DNA of 64,000 bases, from assembly GCF_905171765.1 (NCBI RefSeq), contig NC_053392.1:338179010-338243009 (forward strand). Reading direction: 5' to 3'. A model generated the notes under the pieces. The model ran no database searches and was not told the origin of the DNA. It saw nothing but the letters and a program-made list of their open reading frames with translations. Numbering within the stretch: position 1 is the stretch's first letter; each line of letters begins with the position of its first letter. This stretch comes from Bufo bufo. Its lineage: Eukaryota > Chordata > Amphibia > Anura > Bufonidae. This document shows, piece after piece, positions 10,794 to 21,499 of the stretch. The position numbers were made by a program, and so were the translations under genes.

Positions 10794-13000
10794 CTAGGGG
10801 TGCATCAGGGGGCTTGAAAGGGTACATGGTGTAAATAAACCAGTCCAGCAAAATCTGCCTTCCAAAAACCATATGGCGTTCCCCTTCTTCTATGTCCTGT
10901 CGTTTAGCCAAATATTAGTTTACGACCACATTTGGGGTGTTTCTGCAAACTACAGAATCAGGGCAACCCATTTTGAGTTTTGTTTGGCTGTTAACCCATT
11001 TTTTTTCAGTAATAAAGTAAGGGTTTAAAATGGAAAATTTTCCAAAAAATAGAAATTTCTAAATTGTTTCTCCATCTGCCATTAACTCTTGTGGAACACC
11101 TAAAGGGTTAACAAAGTTTGTAAACCCAGTTTTGAATACCTTGAGGGGTGTACTTTCTTATATGGAGTCACTTTTTGAAATTTCTATTCTAGGGGTGCAA
11201 CAGGGGGCTTCAAATGGGACATGGTATAAACAAAACCAGTCCTGCAAAATCTGCCTTCCAAAACCCATATGGCGTTCCCCTCTTTCTATGTCCTCCTGTT
11301 TGGCCAAACAGTAGTTAACGACCACATATGGGGTGTTTTTGCAAACTACAGAATCAGGGCAACCTATATTGAGTTTTGTTTGGCTGTTAACCCTTACTTT
11401 ATTGCTGGAAAAAATGGGTTAAAATGGAAAATTTTCCAAAAAATAGCAATTTTTTAATTGTTTCTCCATCTGCCATTAACTCTTGTGGAACACCTAAAGG
11501 GTTAACAAAGTTTGTAAACCCAGTTTTGAATACCTTCAGGGGTGTACTTTCTTAGATGGAGTCACTTTTTTGAAATTTCTATTCTAGGGGTGCAAGGGGG
11601 GGCTTGAAATGGGACATGGTATAAACAAAACCAGTCCTGCAAAATCTGCCTTGCAAAACCCATATGGTGTTCCCCTCCTTCTATGTCCTCCCGTTTGGCC
11701 AAACAGTAGTTTACGACCACATATGGGGTGTTTATGCAAACTACAGAATCAGGGCAACCCATATTGAGTTTTGTTTGGCTGTTAAACCCTTACTTTATTG
11801 CTGGAAAAAATGGGTTTAAAATGGAAAATTTTCCAAAAAATAGAAATTTCTAAATTGTTTCTCCATATGCCATTAACTCTTGTGGAACACCTAAAGGGTT
11901 AACAAAGTTTGTAAACCAGTTTTGAATACCTTCAGGGGTGTGTACTTTCTTAGATGGAGTCACTTTTTTGAAATTTCTATTCTAGGGGTGCAACAGGGGG
12001 GCTTCAAATGGGACATGGTATAAACAAAACCAGTCCTGCAAAATCTGCCTTCCAAAACCCATATGGCGTTCCCCTCTTTCTATGTCCTCCCGTTTGGCCA
12101 AACAGTAGTTTACGACCACATATGGGGTGTTTTTGCAAACTACAGAATCAGGGCAACCTATATTGAATTTTGTTTGGCTGTTAACCCTTACTTTATTGCT
12201 GGAAAAAATGGGTTAAAATGGAAAATTTTCCAAAAAATAGCAATTTCTAAATTGTTTCTCCATCTGCCATTAACTCTTGTGGAACACCTAAAGGGTTAAC
12301 AAAGTTTGTAAACCCAGTTTTGAATACCTTCAGGGGTGTACTTTCTTAGATGGAGTCACTTTTTTGAAATTTCTATTCTAGGGGTGCAAGGGGGGGCTTG
12401 AAATGGGACATGGTATAAACAAAACCAGTCCTGCAAAATCTGCCTTGCAAAACCCATATGGTGTTCCCCTCTTTCTATGTCCTCCCATTTGGCCAAATAG
12501 TAGTTTACGACCACATATGGGGTGTTTATGCAAACTACAGAATCAGGGCAACCCATATTGAGTTTTGTTTGGCTGTTAACCCTTACTTTATTGCTGGAAA
12601 AAATGGGTTAAAATGGAAACTTTTTCCAAAAATAGAAATTTCTAAATTGTTTCTCCATCTGCCATTAACTCTTGTGGAACACCTAAAGGGTTAACAAAGT
12701 TTGTAAACCCAGTTTTGAATACCTTGAGGGGTGTACTTTCTTAGATGGAGTCACTTTTTGGAAATTTCTATTCTAGGGGTGCAAGGGGGGGCTTGAAATG
12801 GGACATGGTATAAACAAAACCAGTCCTGCAAAATCTGCCTTGCAAAACCCATATGGTGTTCCCCTCCTTCTATGTCCTCCCGTTTGGCCAAACAGTAGTT
12901 TACGACCATATATGGGGTGTTTCTGCAAACTACAGAATCAGGGCAACCCATTTTGAGTTTTGTTTGGCAGTTAACCCTTGTTTTTTTCCTGGAAAAAATT
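10794..13000. repeat. Tandem array of ~395-bp units in piggyBac 3' region
   Basis: The marker CTAGGGGTGCA recurs at 10794, 11189, 11584, 11982, 12378 and 12773, spacings of 395, 395, 398, 396 and 395. Each unit runs through 'GGGACATGGT', 'CATATGG(C/T)GTTCCCC', 'ACAGAATCAGGGCAAC', 'GTTTGGCTGTTAACCC' and 'CACCTAAAGGGTTAAC'. Copies are very similar, so the array arose recently relative to the decay of the transposase. Single copies of the same module occur in the other two piggyBac-like elements. Confidence 0.93.
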
Positions 13001-13629
13001 GATTATATCGGAAAATTTTCTAAAAACTCTAAATTCTTAAAATTTATGTCCATTTGCCATGAAGTCTTGTGGAAGACCTAAAGGGTTAACAAAGTTTGTA
13101 AAAACAGTTTTGAATACCTTGAGGGGCATCATTTTTGGGTGGTTTCTATTATGTAAGCCTCACAAAGTGACTTCAAACCTGAACTGGTCCTTAAAAAGTG
13201 GGATTTTGAAGATTTCTGAAAAATTTCAAAATTTGCTTCTAAACTTCTAAGCCTTGTAACATCCCCAAAAAATAAAATATCATTCCCAAAATGCTACAAA
13301 CATGAAGTAGACATATGGGGAATGTAAAGTCATCACAATTTTTGGGGGTATTACTATGTATTACAGAAGTAGAGAAACTGAAACTTTGAAATTTGCAAAT
13401 TTTTCCAAATTTTTGGTAAATATGGTATTTTTTTATGCAAAATTTTTTTCTTTTTTGACCCAATTTTAGCAGTGTCATGAAGTACAATATGTGACGAAAA
13501 AAAATCTCAGAACAGCCTGGGTAAGTCAAAGCGTTTTAAAGTTATCAGCACTTAAAGTGACACTGGTCAGATTTGCAAAAAATGGCCTGGTCCTTAAGGT
13601 GAAATAGGGCTGTGTCCTTAAGGGGTTAA

Positions 13630-14074
13630 GCAATAAAACAATCATACAGCACCAGACTTAAAAAAAATGGTCAGCACTGTCCTCACCTTTCCTTGATAGT
13701 TTCATTCCACTCCGGTCTTTGGATGAGGCAATATGTTACCAATCAGCTCCATTTGCCTCCGCACTGGTCGGACAAGGGAAAAATTAGTTCTCTGGCCTGC
13801 CATTCGGCACTTATCTTGTGCTGCAGGTTAGTGCTGCTGCAAAGTTATGCAGATGCCGGTCTGCCTCATGGTCTGTTCCCCCCTAAATTGTGCATCATTC
13901 TATAACCAAATTCACCTGTCCCTGGTCCCAAGATGTCATGCAGGTCTGGCCTCTTGTGGCTAGGCATGCATTTGCAGAACATCCGACACACCACCTACAT
14001 CACCAAAAAAAAAAACTGAACGCCGAGGCAGCTAACCAGTAGTTTCCAGACCCTCCATTTGGAGCTTTTATTGT
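13630..14074. other. No gene recognised
   Basis: Spacer between the first piggyBac element and the next hAT element. No domain, terminal repeat or tandem array is visible. Confidence 0.4.
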
Positions 14075-14404
14075 AATGGTGGCAGTGGCAGATCCAGAAG
14101 GGGGGGGGGGGCAACGGGACAATTGCCCCCCCGCCCCGAGCTGGCGGCGGCGGGACACAGGGAGATGAGCGCTTCCATTGTGGAAGCGCTCATCTCCATA
14201 GTCATCTGTATCGCCGTCCTCAGGACAGCGATACAGACGGCTGTGCTGCGGCAGGGGAGGGAGAGGCGTGTCCCTTTCCCTTCCTCTGATAGTGCCTGCA
14301 GCCTACAGCGCGGGACACAGGCCGGAGAGGCCTGCATCGCATCGCTGACATGGAGGTAAGTATGTGTTTTTTTTTGTTTTTTTTTTATATATATATACAA
14401 TACT

Positions 14405-14970
14405 TTTGCTGGCACATGGGGGGGCTTTTATTGCTGGCACATGGGGGGGGGGCTGTTATTGCTGGCACATGGGGGGGCTGTTATTGCTGGCACATGGGAG
14501 GGGCTGTTATTGCTGCACATGGGGGGCTGTTATTGCTGGCACATGGGGGGGCTGTTATTGCTGGCACATGGGGGGCTGTTATTGCTGGCACATGGGGGGG
14601 CTGTTATTGCTGGCACATGGGGGGCTGTTATTGCTGGCACATGGGGGGGGGCTGTTATTGCTGGCACATGGGGGGGGGCTGTTATTGCTGGCACATGGGG
14701 GGGCTGTTATTGCTGGCACATGGGGGGCTTTTATTGCTGGCACATGGGGGGGGCTGTTATTGCTGGCACATGGGGGGGCTGTTATTGCTGGCACATGGGG
14801 GGGCTGTTATTGCTGGCACATGGGGGGGCTGTTATTGCTGGCACATGGGGGGGCTGTTATTATACTGGCACATGGGGGGCTGTTATTAATACTGGCACAT
14901 GGGGGGCTGTTATTAATACTGGCACATGGGGAGGCTGCTATTACTGGAACATGGGGGGGCTGTTATTACT
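14405..14970. repeat. Minisatellite, ~25-28 bp unit
   Basis: About 20 tandem copies of 'GCTGGCACATGGGGG' plus 'GGCTGTTATT', with the G run varying from five to nine. Later copies change GCTGG to ACTGG and grade into the degenerate array that follows. Three overlapping Gly/Leu/Trp-rich open frames are artefacts of the unit. Confidence 0.93.
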
Positions 14971-15625
14971 GGCACATGATTGGGGGCGTTGCTCTTGTTA
15001 CTGGAACATTATTGGGGGCACTATAGGGGCATCTACTGAGGCCACAAAGAATGGGTATTTTATATGGGGTGCTCTGTACAGTACAATTTTATACTGGGAC
15101 ACATTATGGTGGGTACTATGGGGAAGGGGGGAGAGGAGTACTATGGGGTCATCTACGGGGGGCACTAAGAAGGGGTATTTTATACTTGCAAATTATGGGG
15201 GACACTGAGGGCATCTACTGGAGCATTTTATACTGGTACATTATGGGGGGCACTAGGAGGAAGGAGGGTGTGGGCACTATGGGGGCATTTACTGGGGGCA
15301 CTATATAGGGGTATTTTATACTGGCACATTAAGGGGGCACTATGGGGACATTAGCTCACCTAAGGGGGTATGTTTTGCACATTATAAGGATAATTATTTC
15401 TACTGGGGGGGCATTATGGTGGGCTTTATTACTCCCCCATGGTATGACCCCCTAGTAGCAGCACCAGCCTCTCCCTGCTCTGCTATCCCTCTGCCCCTTC
15501 TCCAAATCCTTATTATGAAATCTTTCTCATTAGGATAAAACACATCAGCTCCACCGAGCCCCCGGCCAAAGTGTTGAAGTGGTGTCCGAGATCCCCAAGG
15601 GCCAAGCCAAGTAATTGTAGGTTTT

Positions 15626-15762
15626 CATGTGGAATATGTTTGTTACACACATATAGCATACACTGTGCCACACAATATACAGTATACCTCTAGTGTAGAG
15701 GTATACTGTATATTGTGTGGCCCAGTGAATGCTATATGTGTATAACACACATATTCCACATG
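15626..15762. repeat. 137-bp palindrome within the hAT element
   Basis: CATGTGGAATATGT at the left is mirrored by ACATATTCCACATG at the right, and the centre 'GTATACCTCTAGTGTAGAGG' pairs with its continuation TATAC. Stem pairing is nearly continuous with a few mismatches. It lies close to the right end of the element. Confidence 0.85.
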
Positions 15763-15949
15763 TGGAGTCTGTTCTATAAGCACCATTGTTTTGTGGCGGC
15801 GGACAAAAAATAATCTGGAAGTGCCCCTCCCGAGACCAGGCTCTGGATCAGCCACTGAATGGTGGTATCTGCGACGTTCCACAGATGCAGGCCAGAAGAT
15901 GCCAGAACTGCATGAGATCTTGGGACGGGGGACCAGGTGAGTATGGTTA

Positions 15950-16330
15950 TAGCATGACACACACTATAGGAGGGCACAGACTATGAGGCACAGAGCATGA
16001 GGCACTATAGGGGCACAGACCAAGAGGTACTATAGAAAGGGGTCACAGATCCTGACACTATGTAAAGAAGGCACAGATCCTGGCACTATATATGAGGGCA
16101 CAGAACCTGGCACTGTATACAGTTGGCACAATGTATGTGGCACAATATTCAGGGGGCACAGAGCATGAGGCTATACAGTATATACATGTGGCACAGAGTA
16201 TGGGACACTACCATTAAGGGTGTTGTGTGTGGTGCTTTATTTTCAGGGGGCATAGTATGTGACATAGTGTATGTTGCTATTATATATTTAGGGCACATCA
16301 TGTAGCACTAAGAGTAGTATAAGGTGTGAA
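15950..16330. repeat. Degenerate short tandem repeats
   Basis: Loose repetition of 'GGCACAGA', 'CATGAGGCAC' and 'ACTATA' with a spacing of about 20-30 bases. Unit boundaries have drifted. Similar in style to the end of the array in the neighbouring hAT element, but it lies outside the target duplication, so it is a separate repeat or an older relative. Confidence 0.55.
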
Positions 16331-16462
16331 TGTGTTAGTTAATCAAGAAACTGAAGACATCTGTTGCCAAATTCTGCAGAGACAAGTCATGGCGGGGAGA
16401 ATTGATTATGGTGGTCTGAGCTGGCTGAAGAGAAAGGAAAGAGAATAACTCCAGAAGAGTCA

Positions 16463-17255
16463 TCATAGAAACATAGAAACATAGAATGTGTCGGCAGATA
16501 AGAACCATTTGGCCCATCTAGTCTGCCCAATATACGGAATACTATGAATAGCCCCTGGCCCTATCTTATATGAAGGATGGCCTTATGCCTATCCCATGCA
16601 TGCTTAAACTCCTTCACTGTATTTGCAGCTACCACTTCTGCAGGAAGGCTATTCCATGCATCCACTACTCTCTCAGTAAAGTAATACTTCCTGATATTAC
16701 TTTTAAACCTTTGCCCCTCTAATTTAAAACTATGTCCTCTTGTAGCAGTTTTTCTTCTTTTAAATATTCTCTCCTCTTTTTTACCTTTGTTGATTCCCTT
16801 TATGTATTTAAAAGTTTCTATCATATCCCCTCTGTCTCGTCTTTCTTCCAAGCTATACATGTTAAGGTCCTTTAATCTTTCCTGGTAAGTTTTATCCTGC
16901 AATCCATGTACCAGTTTAGTAGCTCTTCTCTAAACTCTCTCCAAAGTATCAATATCCTTCTGGAGATATGGTCTCCAGTACAATACTCCAAATGAGGTCC
17001 ACTAGTGCTCTGTAGAGCGGCATGAGCACCTCCCTCTTTCTACTAGTAATACCTCTCCCTATATACCCAAGCATTCTGCTAGCATTTCCTGCTGCTCTAT
17101 GACATTGTCTGCCTACCTTTAAGTCTTCTGAAATAATGACCCCTAAATCCCTTTCCTCAGATACTGAGGTTAGGGACTGTATCACTGATTTTTATATTCT
17201 GCTCTTGGGTTTTTTACGCCCCAGGTGCATTATCTTGCACTCACCTGTAAGTCAC
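16463..17255 (-). mobile_element. CR1/L2-type LINE, 5'-truncated, broken ORF2 end
   Basis: On the minus strand the C-terminal part of a non-LTR retrotransposon ORF2 is visible. Upstream block 17185-16949 reads 'SVSEERDLGVIISEDLK' and 'MPLYRALV', and downstream block 16902-16561 reads 'YSLEERRDRGDMIETFKYI', 'RGHSFKL' and 'RVVDAWNSLP', the usual end of CR1/L2 reverse transcriptases. The blocks lie in different frames with stops between. The 3' end carries 'TTCTATGTTTCTATG' repeats (16470-16485 inverted), as in CR1 tails. Only about 0.8 kb remains, consistent with 5' truncation on insertion. No activity expected. Confidence 0.88.
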
Positions 17256-17434
17256 TTAATGTAAATGTTTATTCAGCCACTAAAACCCTATATGATCAGT
17301 GCTATAGTCACTCATATGGTCTACAACGTGATGATGGGTGGTAGCATTCTCTTTTGTGAAATTACAACTCCCAGGATAACTTTACACCTGTTCAGACCAT
17401 ACTGGGACCTGAAGTTTCACACTTTACATACCTA

Positions 17435-19052
17435 CAGTCATGTGAAAAAATTAGGACACCCTTTGAAAGCATGTGGTTTTTTGTAACATTTTTAATAAAT
17501 GGTTATTTCATCTCCGTTTCAACAATACAGAGAGATTAAAGTAATCCAACTAAACAAAGAAAACTGAAGAAAAGTCTTTTCAAGATCTTCTGTAAATGTC
17601 ATTCTACAAAAATGCCTATTCTAACTGAGGAAAAAGATAGGACACCCTCACATGTATTCCCTCTTAAATTGGCTCAGATCTCACACAGGTATATCACACC
17701 AGGTGCACATAATTAGTAGATCGTTACTCTGCATGTTGAATGAGGCTTGCCCTATTTAAACCTCAGACATTAGTTTGGTGTGCTCCTGACTGTTGAAGTG
17801 AGAGTGAGCACCATGGTGAGAGCAAAAGAGCTGTCAGAGGACTTCAGAAAAAAGATTGTAGCAGCCTATGAGTCTGGGAAGGGATTTAAAAAGATCTCAA
17901 AAGATTTGAAATCAGCCATTCCACTGTCCGGAAGATAGTCTACAAGTGGAGGGCTTTCAAAACAACTGCCAACATGCCCAGGACTGGTCGCCCCAGCAAG
18001 TTCACCCCAAGAGCAGACCGCAAGATGCTAAAAGAGGTATCCAAAAACCCTAAAGTGTCATCTCGAGAACTACAGCAGGCTCTGGCTACTGTTGATGTAG
18101 AAGTACATGCCTCTACAATCAGAAAGAGACTGTACAAGTTTAACTTGCATGGGAGGTGTGCAAGGAGGAAACCTTTGCTTTCCAAGAGAAACATCGAGGC
18201 CAGACTGACATTTGCCAGCGATAAAGTTGACAAAGACCAGGACTTCTGGAATAATGTTCTTTGGACAGATGAGTCCAAAATTGAATTATTTGGACACAAC
18301 AGCAGAGGACATGTTTGGCGTAAACCAAACACAGCATTCCAAGAAAAGAACCTCATACCAACTGTGAAGCATGGAGGTGGAAGTGTCATGGTTTGGGGCT
18401 GCTTTGCTGCAGCAGGACCTGGTCAGCTCACCATCATAGAATCCACGATGAATTCTACTGTGTATCAGAAGGTGCTTGAAGAACATGTGAGACCATCAGT
18501 TAGAAAATTAAAGCTGAAGCGGAACTGGACCATGCAACATGACAATGACCCAAAACATACTAGTAAATCAACCAAAGATTGGCTGAAAAAGAAGAAATGG
18601 AGAGTCCTGGAATGGCCAAGTCAAAGTCCAGATTTGAATCCCATTGAGATGCTGTGGGGTGACTTGAAAAGGGCTGTACGTGCAAGAAACCCCTCAAACA
18701 TCTCACAGCTGAAAAAGTTCTGCATTGAGGAGTGGGGTAAAATTTCCTCAGACCGATGTCGAAGACTGGTAGATGGCTACAAGAACCGTCTCACTGCAGT
18801 TATTTCAGCCAAAGGAGGTAACACTCGCTATTAGGGGCAAGGGTGTCCTATCTTTTTCCTCAGTTAGAATAGGCATTTTTGTAGAATGACATTTACAGAA
18901 GATCTTGAAAAGACTTTCTTCAGTTTTCTTTGTTTAGTCGGATTACTTTAATCTCTCTGTATTGTTGAAACGGAGATGAAATAACCATTTATTAAAAATG
19001 TTACAAAAAACCACATGCTTTCAAAGGGTGTCCTAATTTTTTCACAAGACTG
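17435..19052 (+). mobile_element. Tc1/mariner element A, nearly intact
   Basis: Flanked by TA (17433-17434 and 19053-19054). Inverted repeats of about 213 bp run from CAGTCATGTGAAAAAATTAG at 17435 and from the mirrored end at 19052. Each contains two copies of the 'TAGGACACCC' motif, one at the outer end and one at the inner end (near 17450 and 17638), the IR/DR arrangement of transposase-binding sites seen in Tc1-like elements. The transposase lies between. The two inverted repeats are almost identical, so the copy is young or recently homogenised. Confidence 0.93.
17813..18834 (+). pseudogene. Tc1-like transposase with one frameshift
   Basis: Cut-and-paste DD34E transposase acting at TA. 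The start ATG at 17813 opens MVRAKELSEDFRKKIV, the N-terminal paired-like helix-turn-helix domain. Around 17905-17907 a T run is one base short and the frame changes; from 17974 a frame of 286 codons runs to the stop. It carries a second DNA-binding region with the 'GRPSKFTPRADR' hook, and the catalytic Asp in 'LWTDESKIELF', Asp in 'MQHDNDPKHTS' and Glu in 'SPDLNPIEMLWGDLK'. No other stop or shift is visible, so this copy is one base from an open frame. The downstream frame alone lacks part of the DNA-binding domain and is unlikely to be active. Confidence 0.93.
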
Positions 19053-19113
19053 TATATGGCAAGCGCTAACCTGACTATGTAAAAAGATATCTTTGTTGAG
19101 CTGGTGCTATATA

Positions 19114-19895
19114 CAGTGGGGAAAATAAGTATTTGATACACTGGCTATTTTGTACTTCAACTGCGAGGGACAGAGTCTTAAAAAAAATAAAAAATTCTGA
19201 AAATTACACTGTATGATTTTTAAATAATTAATTTGCATTTTATTGCATGAAATAAGTATTTAATCAGTCAACCAGCAAGAATTCTGGCTCTCACAGGCTT
19301 GTTAGTTTTTCTTTAAGAAGTCAGGGCAGGGAGAATTCATTGTGGTGGTCTGAGCTGGATGAAGAGAAAGCATGAGGGCATGTGAAGCATGGGGGTGGAA
19401 ACATCATACTTTGGGGGTGCTTTTCTGCAAAGGGGACAGGTCGACTGCACTGTATTTAAGGGAGGATGAATGGGGCCATGTATCGCAAGAGTTTGGCCAA
19501 CAGCCTCCTTCCCTCAGTAAGAGCATTGAAGATGGGTCATGGCTGGGTTTTCCAGCATGACAATAACCCGAAACACACAGCCAAAGAGTGGCTCCTTAAG
19601 ATCCATTTCAAGGTCCTGGAGTGGTCTAGCCAGTCTCCAGACCAGAGCACAATTGAAAATCTTTGGAGGGAGCTGAAACTCAATGTAGCCCAGCAACAGC
19701 TCCGAAACCTGAAAGATCTGGAGAAGATCTGTATTGAGGAGTGGGCCAAAATCCCTGCTACAGTATGTGCAAACTTGGTCAAGAACTACAGGAAACGTCT
19801 GACCTCTGTAACTGCAAACAAAGGTTTTTGTACAAAATATAAAGCTCTGTTTTTCTATTGTATCAAATACTTACGTCATGCAATAAAATACACTG
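19114..19895 (+). mobile_element. Tc1/mariner element B, internally deleted
   Basis: Starts CAGTGGGGAAAATAAGTATT after TA and ends with 'GTATCAAATACTTA' and CACTG before TA, a different Tc1 family from element A. Only about 780 bp remain. The N-terminal half of the transposase gene is missing; the sequence passes from the 5' non-coding region near 19318 through about 50 bp of foreign-looking filler (19319-19370) to the catalytic domain. Confidence 0.85.
19382..19841 (+). pseudogene. Tc1-like transposase, C-terminal fragment
   Basis: The fragment begins at 'VKHGGG' and continues through '[14 protein letters not shown]' (second catalytic Asp), '[18 protein letters not shown]' (third acidic residue; the usual SPDLNPIE has become SPDQSTIE) and '[14 protein letters not shown]'. 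There is a stop in the first part ('LHCI*GRMNG'), and the normal stop after the final Tyr has been lost so the frame runs on. The first catalytic Asp and the DNA-binding domain are absent. Dead. Confidence 0.88.
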
Positions 19896-19911
19896 TACTT
19901 GCCACCATCAC

Positions 19912-20079
19912 AGGCAGGGGCGTAGCTAAAGGCTCCTTGGGCCTGGTGCAAGAGTTCAGCTTGGGCCCCCTCTTCACTCTGCGTTGGTGCACCTAGCTTT
20001 TCTGCTGCCCGAGACAAATATTGAAACAGCCCTCCTCATGCCAAATTCTCAGCCTAACCCCTTCCCTCCAGTCCTACTG
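19912..20079. repeat. Short amphibian repeat remnant
   Basis: Begins CAGGGGCGTAGCTAAAGG and continues with 'GGGCC(T/C)GGTGCAA'. The CAGGGGCGTAGCTA terminus is like a hAT MITE end, but no matching right end or target duplication is visible before the next element starts. Confidence 0.45.
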
Positions 20080-20269
20080 TTAACCCCTTAACGCAAAATG
20101 CTGTGCATGTAGGGCGGGGGAAGCTGTGCCAGAACGCATTCCGCCGTACATGCACGCCAGGCTGATTGGGCGGGTAAAGGAGCTGCGCCCGCCCGATCAC
20201 CACAGGGGTACAGCAGTCCCAGGTAGCCGAGCCCCTGCTGTATCCGCCTACATCGCTGTTTACAGTGAT

Positions 20270-21182
20270 AATAGAACAGAAAAAACAGAAGTTAATTCAG
20301 ACACTTAGGGATCACAGTGTATCCCAAAGGAATGAAAGATCTGGGAGCCGACAGAGGTGGTTCAGGTCGTGGAGAAAGAGAGGGGAAGGCAGCTCAACAA
20401 AGTGTTTGTAGCTACAGACACTTGAGAAGATAGTGTACAGGAGGGTATAGGGTATTATATCTGAAGTGTTGAACTGAAGGTCAGACACTTGCAATATAGA
20501 CCCCAGGGGGAAAAAAGGGAAAGAGAGCGTCAATCCCCATTGAAAGACAGAGTCGTTATGAAATGTAGAGAGTACCACCCAGCGTGATGGTGAAATACTC
20601 GGCCAGGATCGCATGTAAAGTCGTAGTGATGGAAGGCAGCAAAAGTCCGGTGCTCCTGAAGAAGGGGAACTGTTATCCCCCGAGCCACATATTCTTATTA
20701 AAGGTGATTGATCACAAGCACCGGACTTTTGCTGCCTTCCATCACTACGACTCTACATGCGATCCTGGCCGGGGGGGTTTATGTCACAGGTGTCATGTGC
20801 TTATCCTGATGACTACCCCGCAGTGAAGTGAGTGCTATTTTTATGAAATTGTCCGAGGGACATATTTAATTTTACTATTGATTTTATCCTGTATTTCATA
20901 TGGTTTTAATCCTTTGATTTCTCTACATCTGTGTTCATTCACAGTTTATATCTGATTTTAAACTACTGAGTATTTACTATCTGGTAATCACGATATCGTT
21001 TTATGATACACTCAGTGTCATTCACATCACCATCACGCTGGGTGGTACTCTCTATATTTCTTAACGACTGTGTCTTTCAACGGGGATTGGCGCTCTCTTT
21101 TTTTCCCCCCTGGGGTCTATATTGCAAGTGACTGACCTTCAGTTCAACACTTCAGATATAATACCCTATACCCTCCTGTACA
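20270..21182. mobile_element. Nested-hairpin element, probably Penelope-related
   Basis: A 14-base direct repeat, CTGTTTACAGTGAT, flanks the insert (20256-20269 and 21183-21196) and is best read as a target-site duplication. Inside is an outer inverted repeat (about 20425-20590 versus 21020-21180; for example 'CACCCAGCGTGATGG' mirrored by 'CCATCACGCTGGGTGG') and an inner one (20605-20660 versus 20717-20770; 'AAAAGTCCGGTGCT' mirrored by 'AGCACCGGACTTTT'). A decayed hammerhead core sits in the inner loop. No coding region. The duplication length, the inverted layout and the hammerhead remnant point to a short non-autonomous Penelope-like element. Confidence 0.6.
20640..20735 (+). ncRNA. Decayed hammerhead ribozyme core (candidate)
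   Basis: Within a 14-bp stem (AAAAGTCCGGTGCT / AGCACCGGACTTTT) lies CTGAAGA followed by a stem-loop AGGGG-loop-CCCC and CGAG. This matches the CUGANGA box and stem II of a hammerhead, but the GAAA box and the short stem III are replaced by CGAGCC and a stretch of about 30 bases. Not expected to cleave; listed because it ties this element to the hammerhead-bearing elements in the window. Confidence 0.4.
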
Positions 21183-21499
21183 CTGTTTACAGTGATGCCG
21201 GCGGATTAACCCCTTCTATGCCGTGGGTAAAGGAGCGCATCGGGTCCCCGCGCTGCTGTAGCGTGGGACCCGATGTGTGACAAGGCAGCCCGATGCCGTG
21301 CAGAGGCTGCCCAATGCCTGGCATGGCATCGGGACCTGCCTTCTACGGGTGCCCAGAAGATCCAGCCTCAGGCTGCGTCTCCTAGGCAACCTGTTAGTGT
21401 ATTACTCTGTGTAATACACTAACAGGCAATGCATTACAATACAGATGTATTGCAGAGGGGATCAGACCCCCAAAAGTTAAAGTCCCAAAGTGGGACAGA

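Larger units (their letters stand above)
5421..13629 (+). mobile_element. piggyBac element, decayed, with nested insertions
   Basis: The ends are TTAACCCCTTAAGGACAC (5421) and GTGTCCTTAAGGGGTTAA (13629), inverted repeats ending at TTAA, the piggyBac target site. A second copy of the terminal motif lies just inside each end (5472-5500 and 13590-13600). It encodes a piggyBac transposase with many breaks (6370-8190). The long 3' part is non-coding, holds two later hAT-type insertions, and has expanded into tandem ~395-bp units. It cannot make transposase but could in principle be mobilised in trans if the ends are still recognised. Confidence 0.9.
14083..15857. mobile_element. hAT-type non-autonomous element with exact 8-bp duplication
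   Basis: Terminal inverted repeats CAGTGGCAGATCCAGA and TCTGGATCAGCCACTG (one mismatch) bound the element. Flanking AATGGTGG is exact on both sides (14075-14082 and 15858-15865), the 8-bp signature of hAT insertion. The 1775-bp interior contains no transposase. It holds a short GC-rich hairpin near 14163-14200, a minisatellite from 14405, looser GGGCACTATGGGGGCAT-type repeats to about 15430, and a 137-bp palindrome at 15626-15762. Confidence 0.92.

Noticed and set aside
14350..15208. Gly/Leu/Trp-rich proteins of 179-255 residues
   Set aside because: Three overlapping frames over a minisatellite with variable G runs; repeat artefacts.
16444..16490. tRNA-derived SINE head
   Set aside because: The CATAGAAACATAGAA run is the inverted tail of the CR1 fragment; no A or B box promoter is present.
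20801..20830. CTGATGA at 20808 as a second hammerhead box
   Set aside because: No stem II or GAAA in reach.
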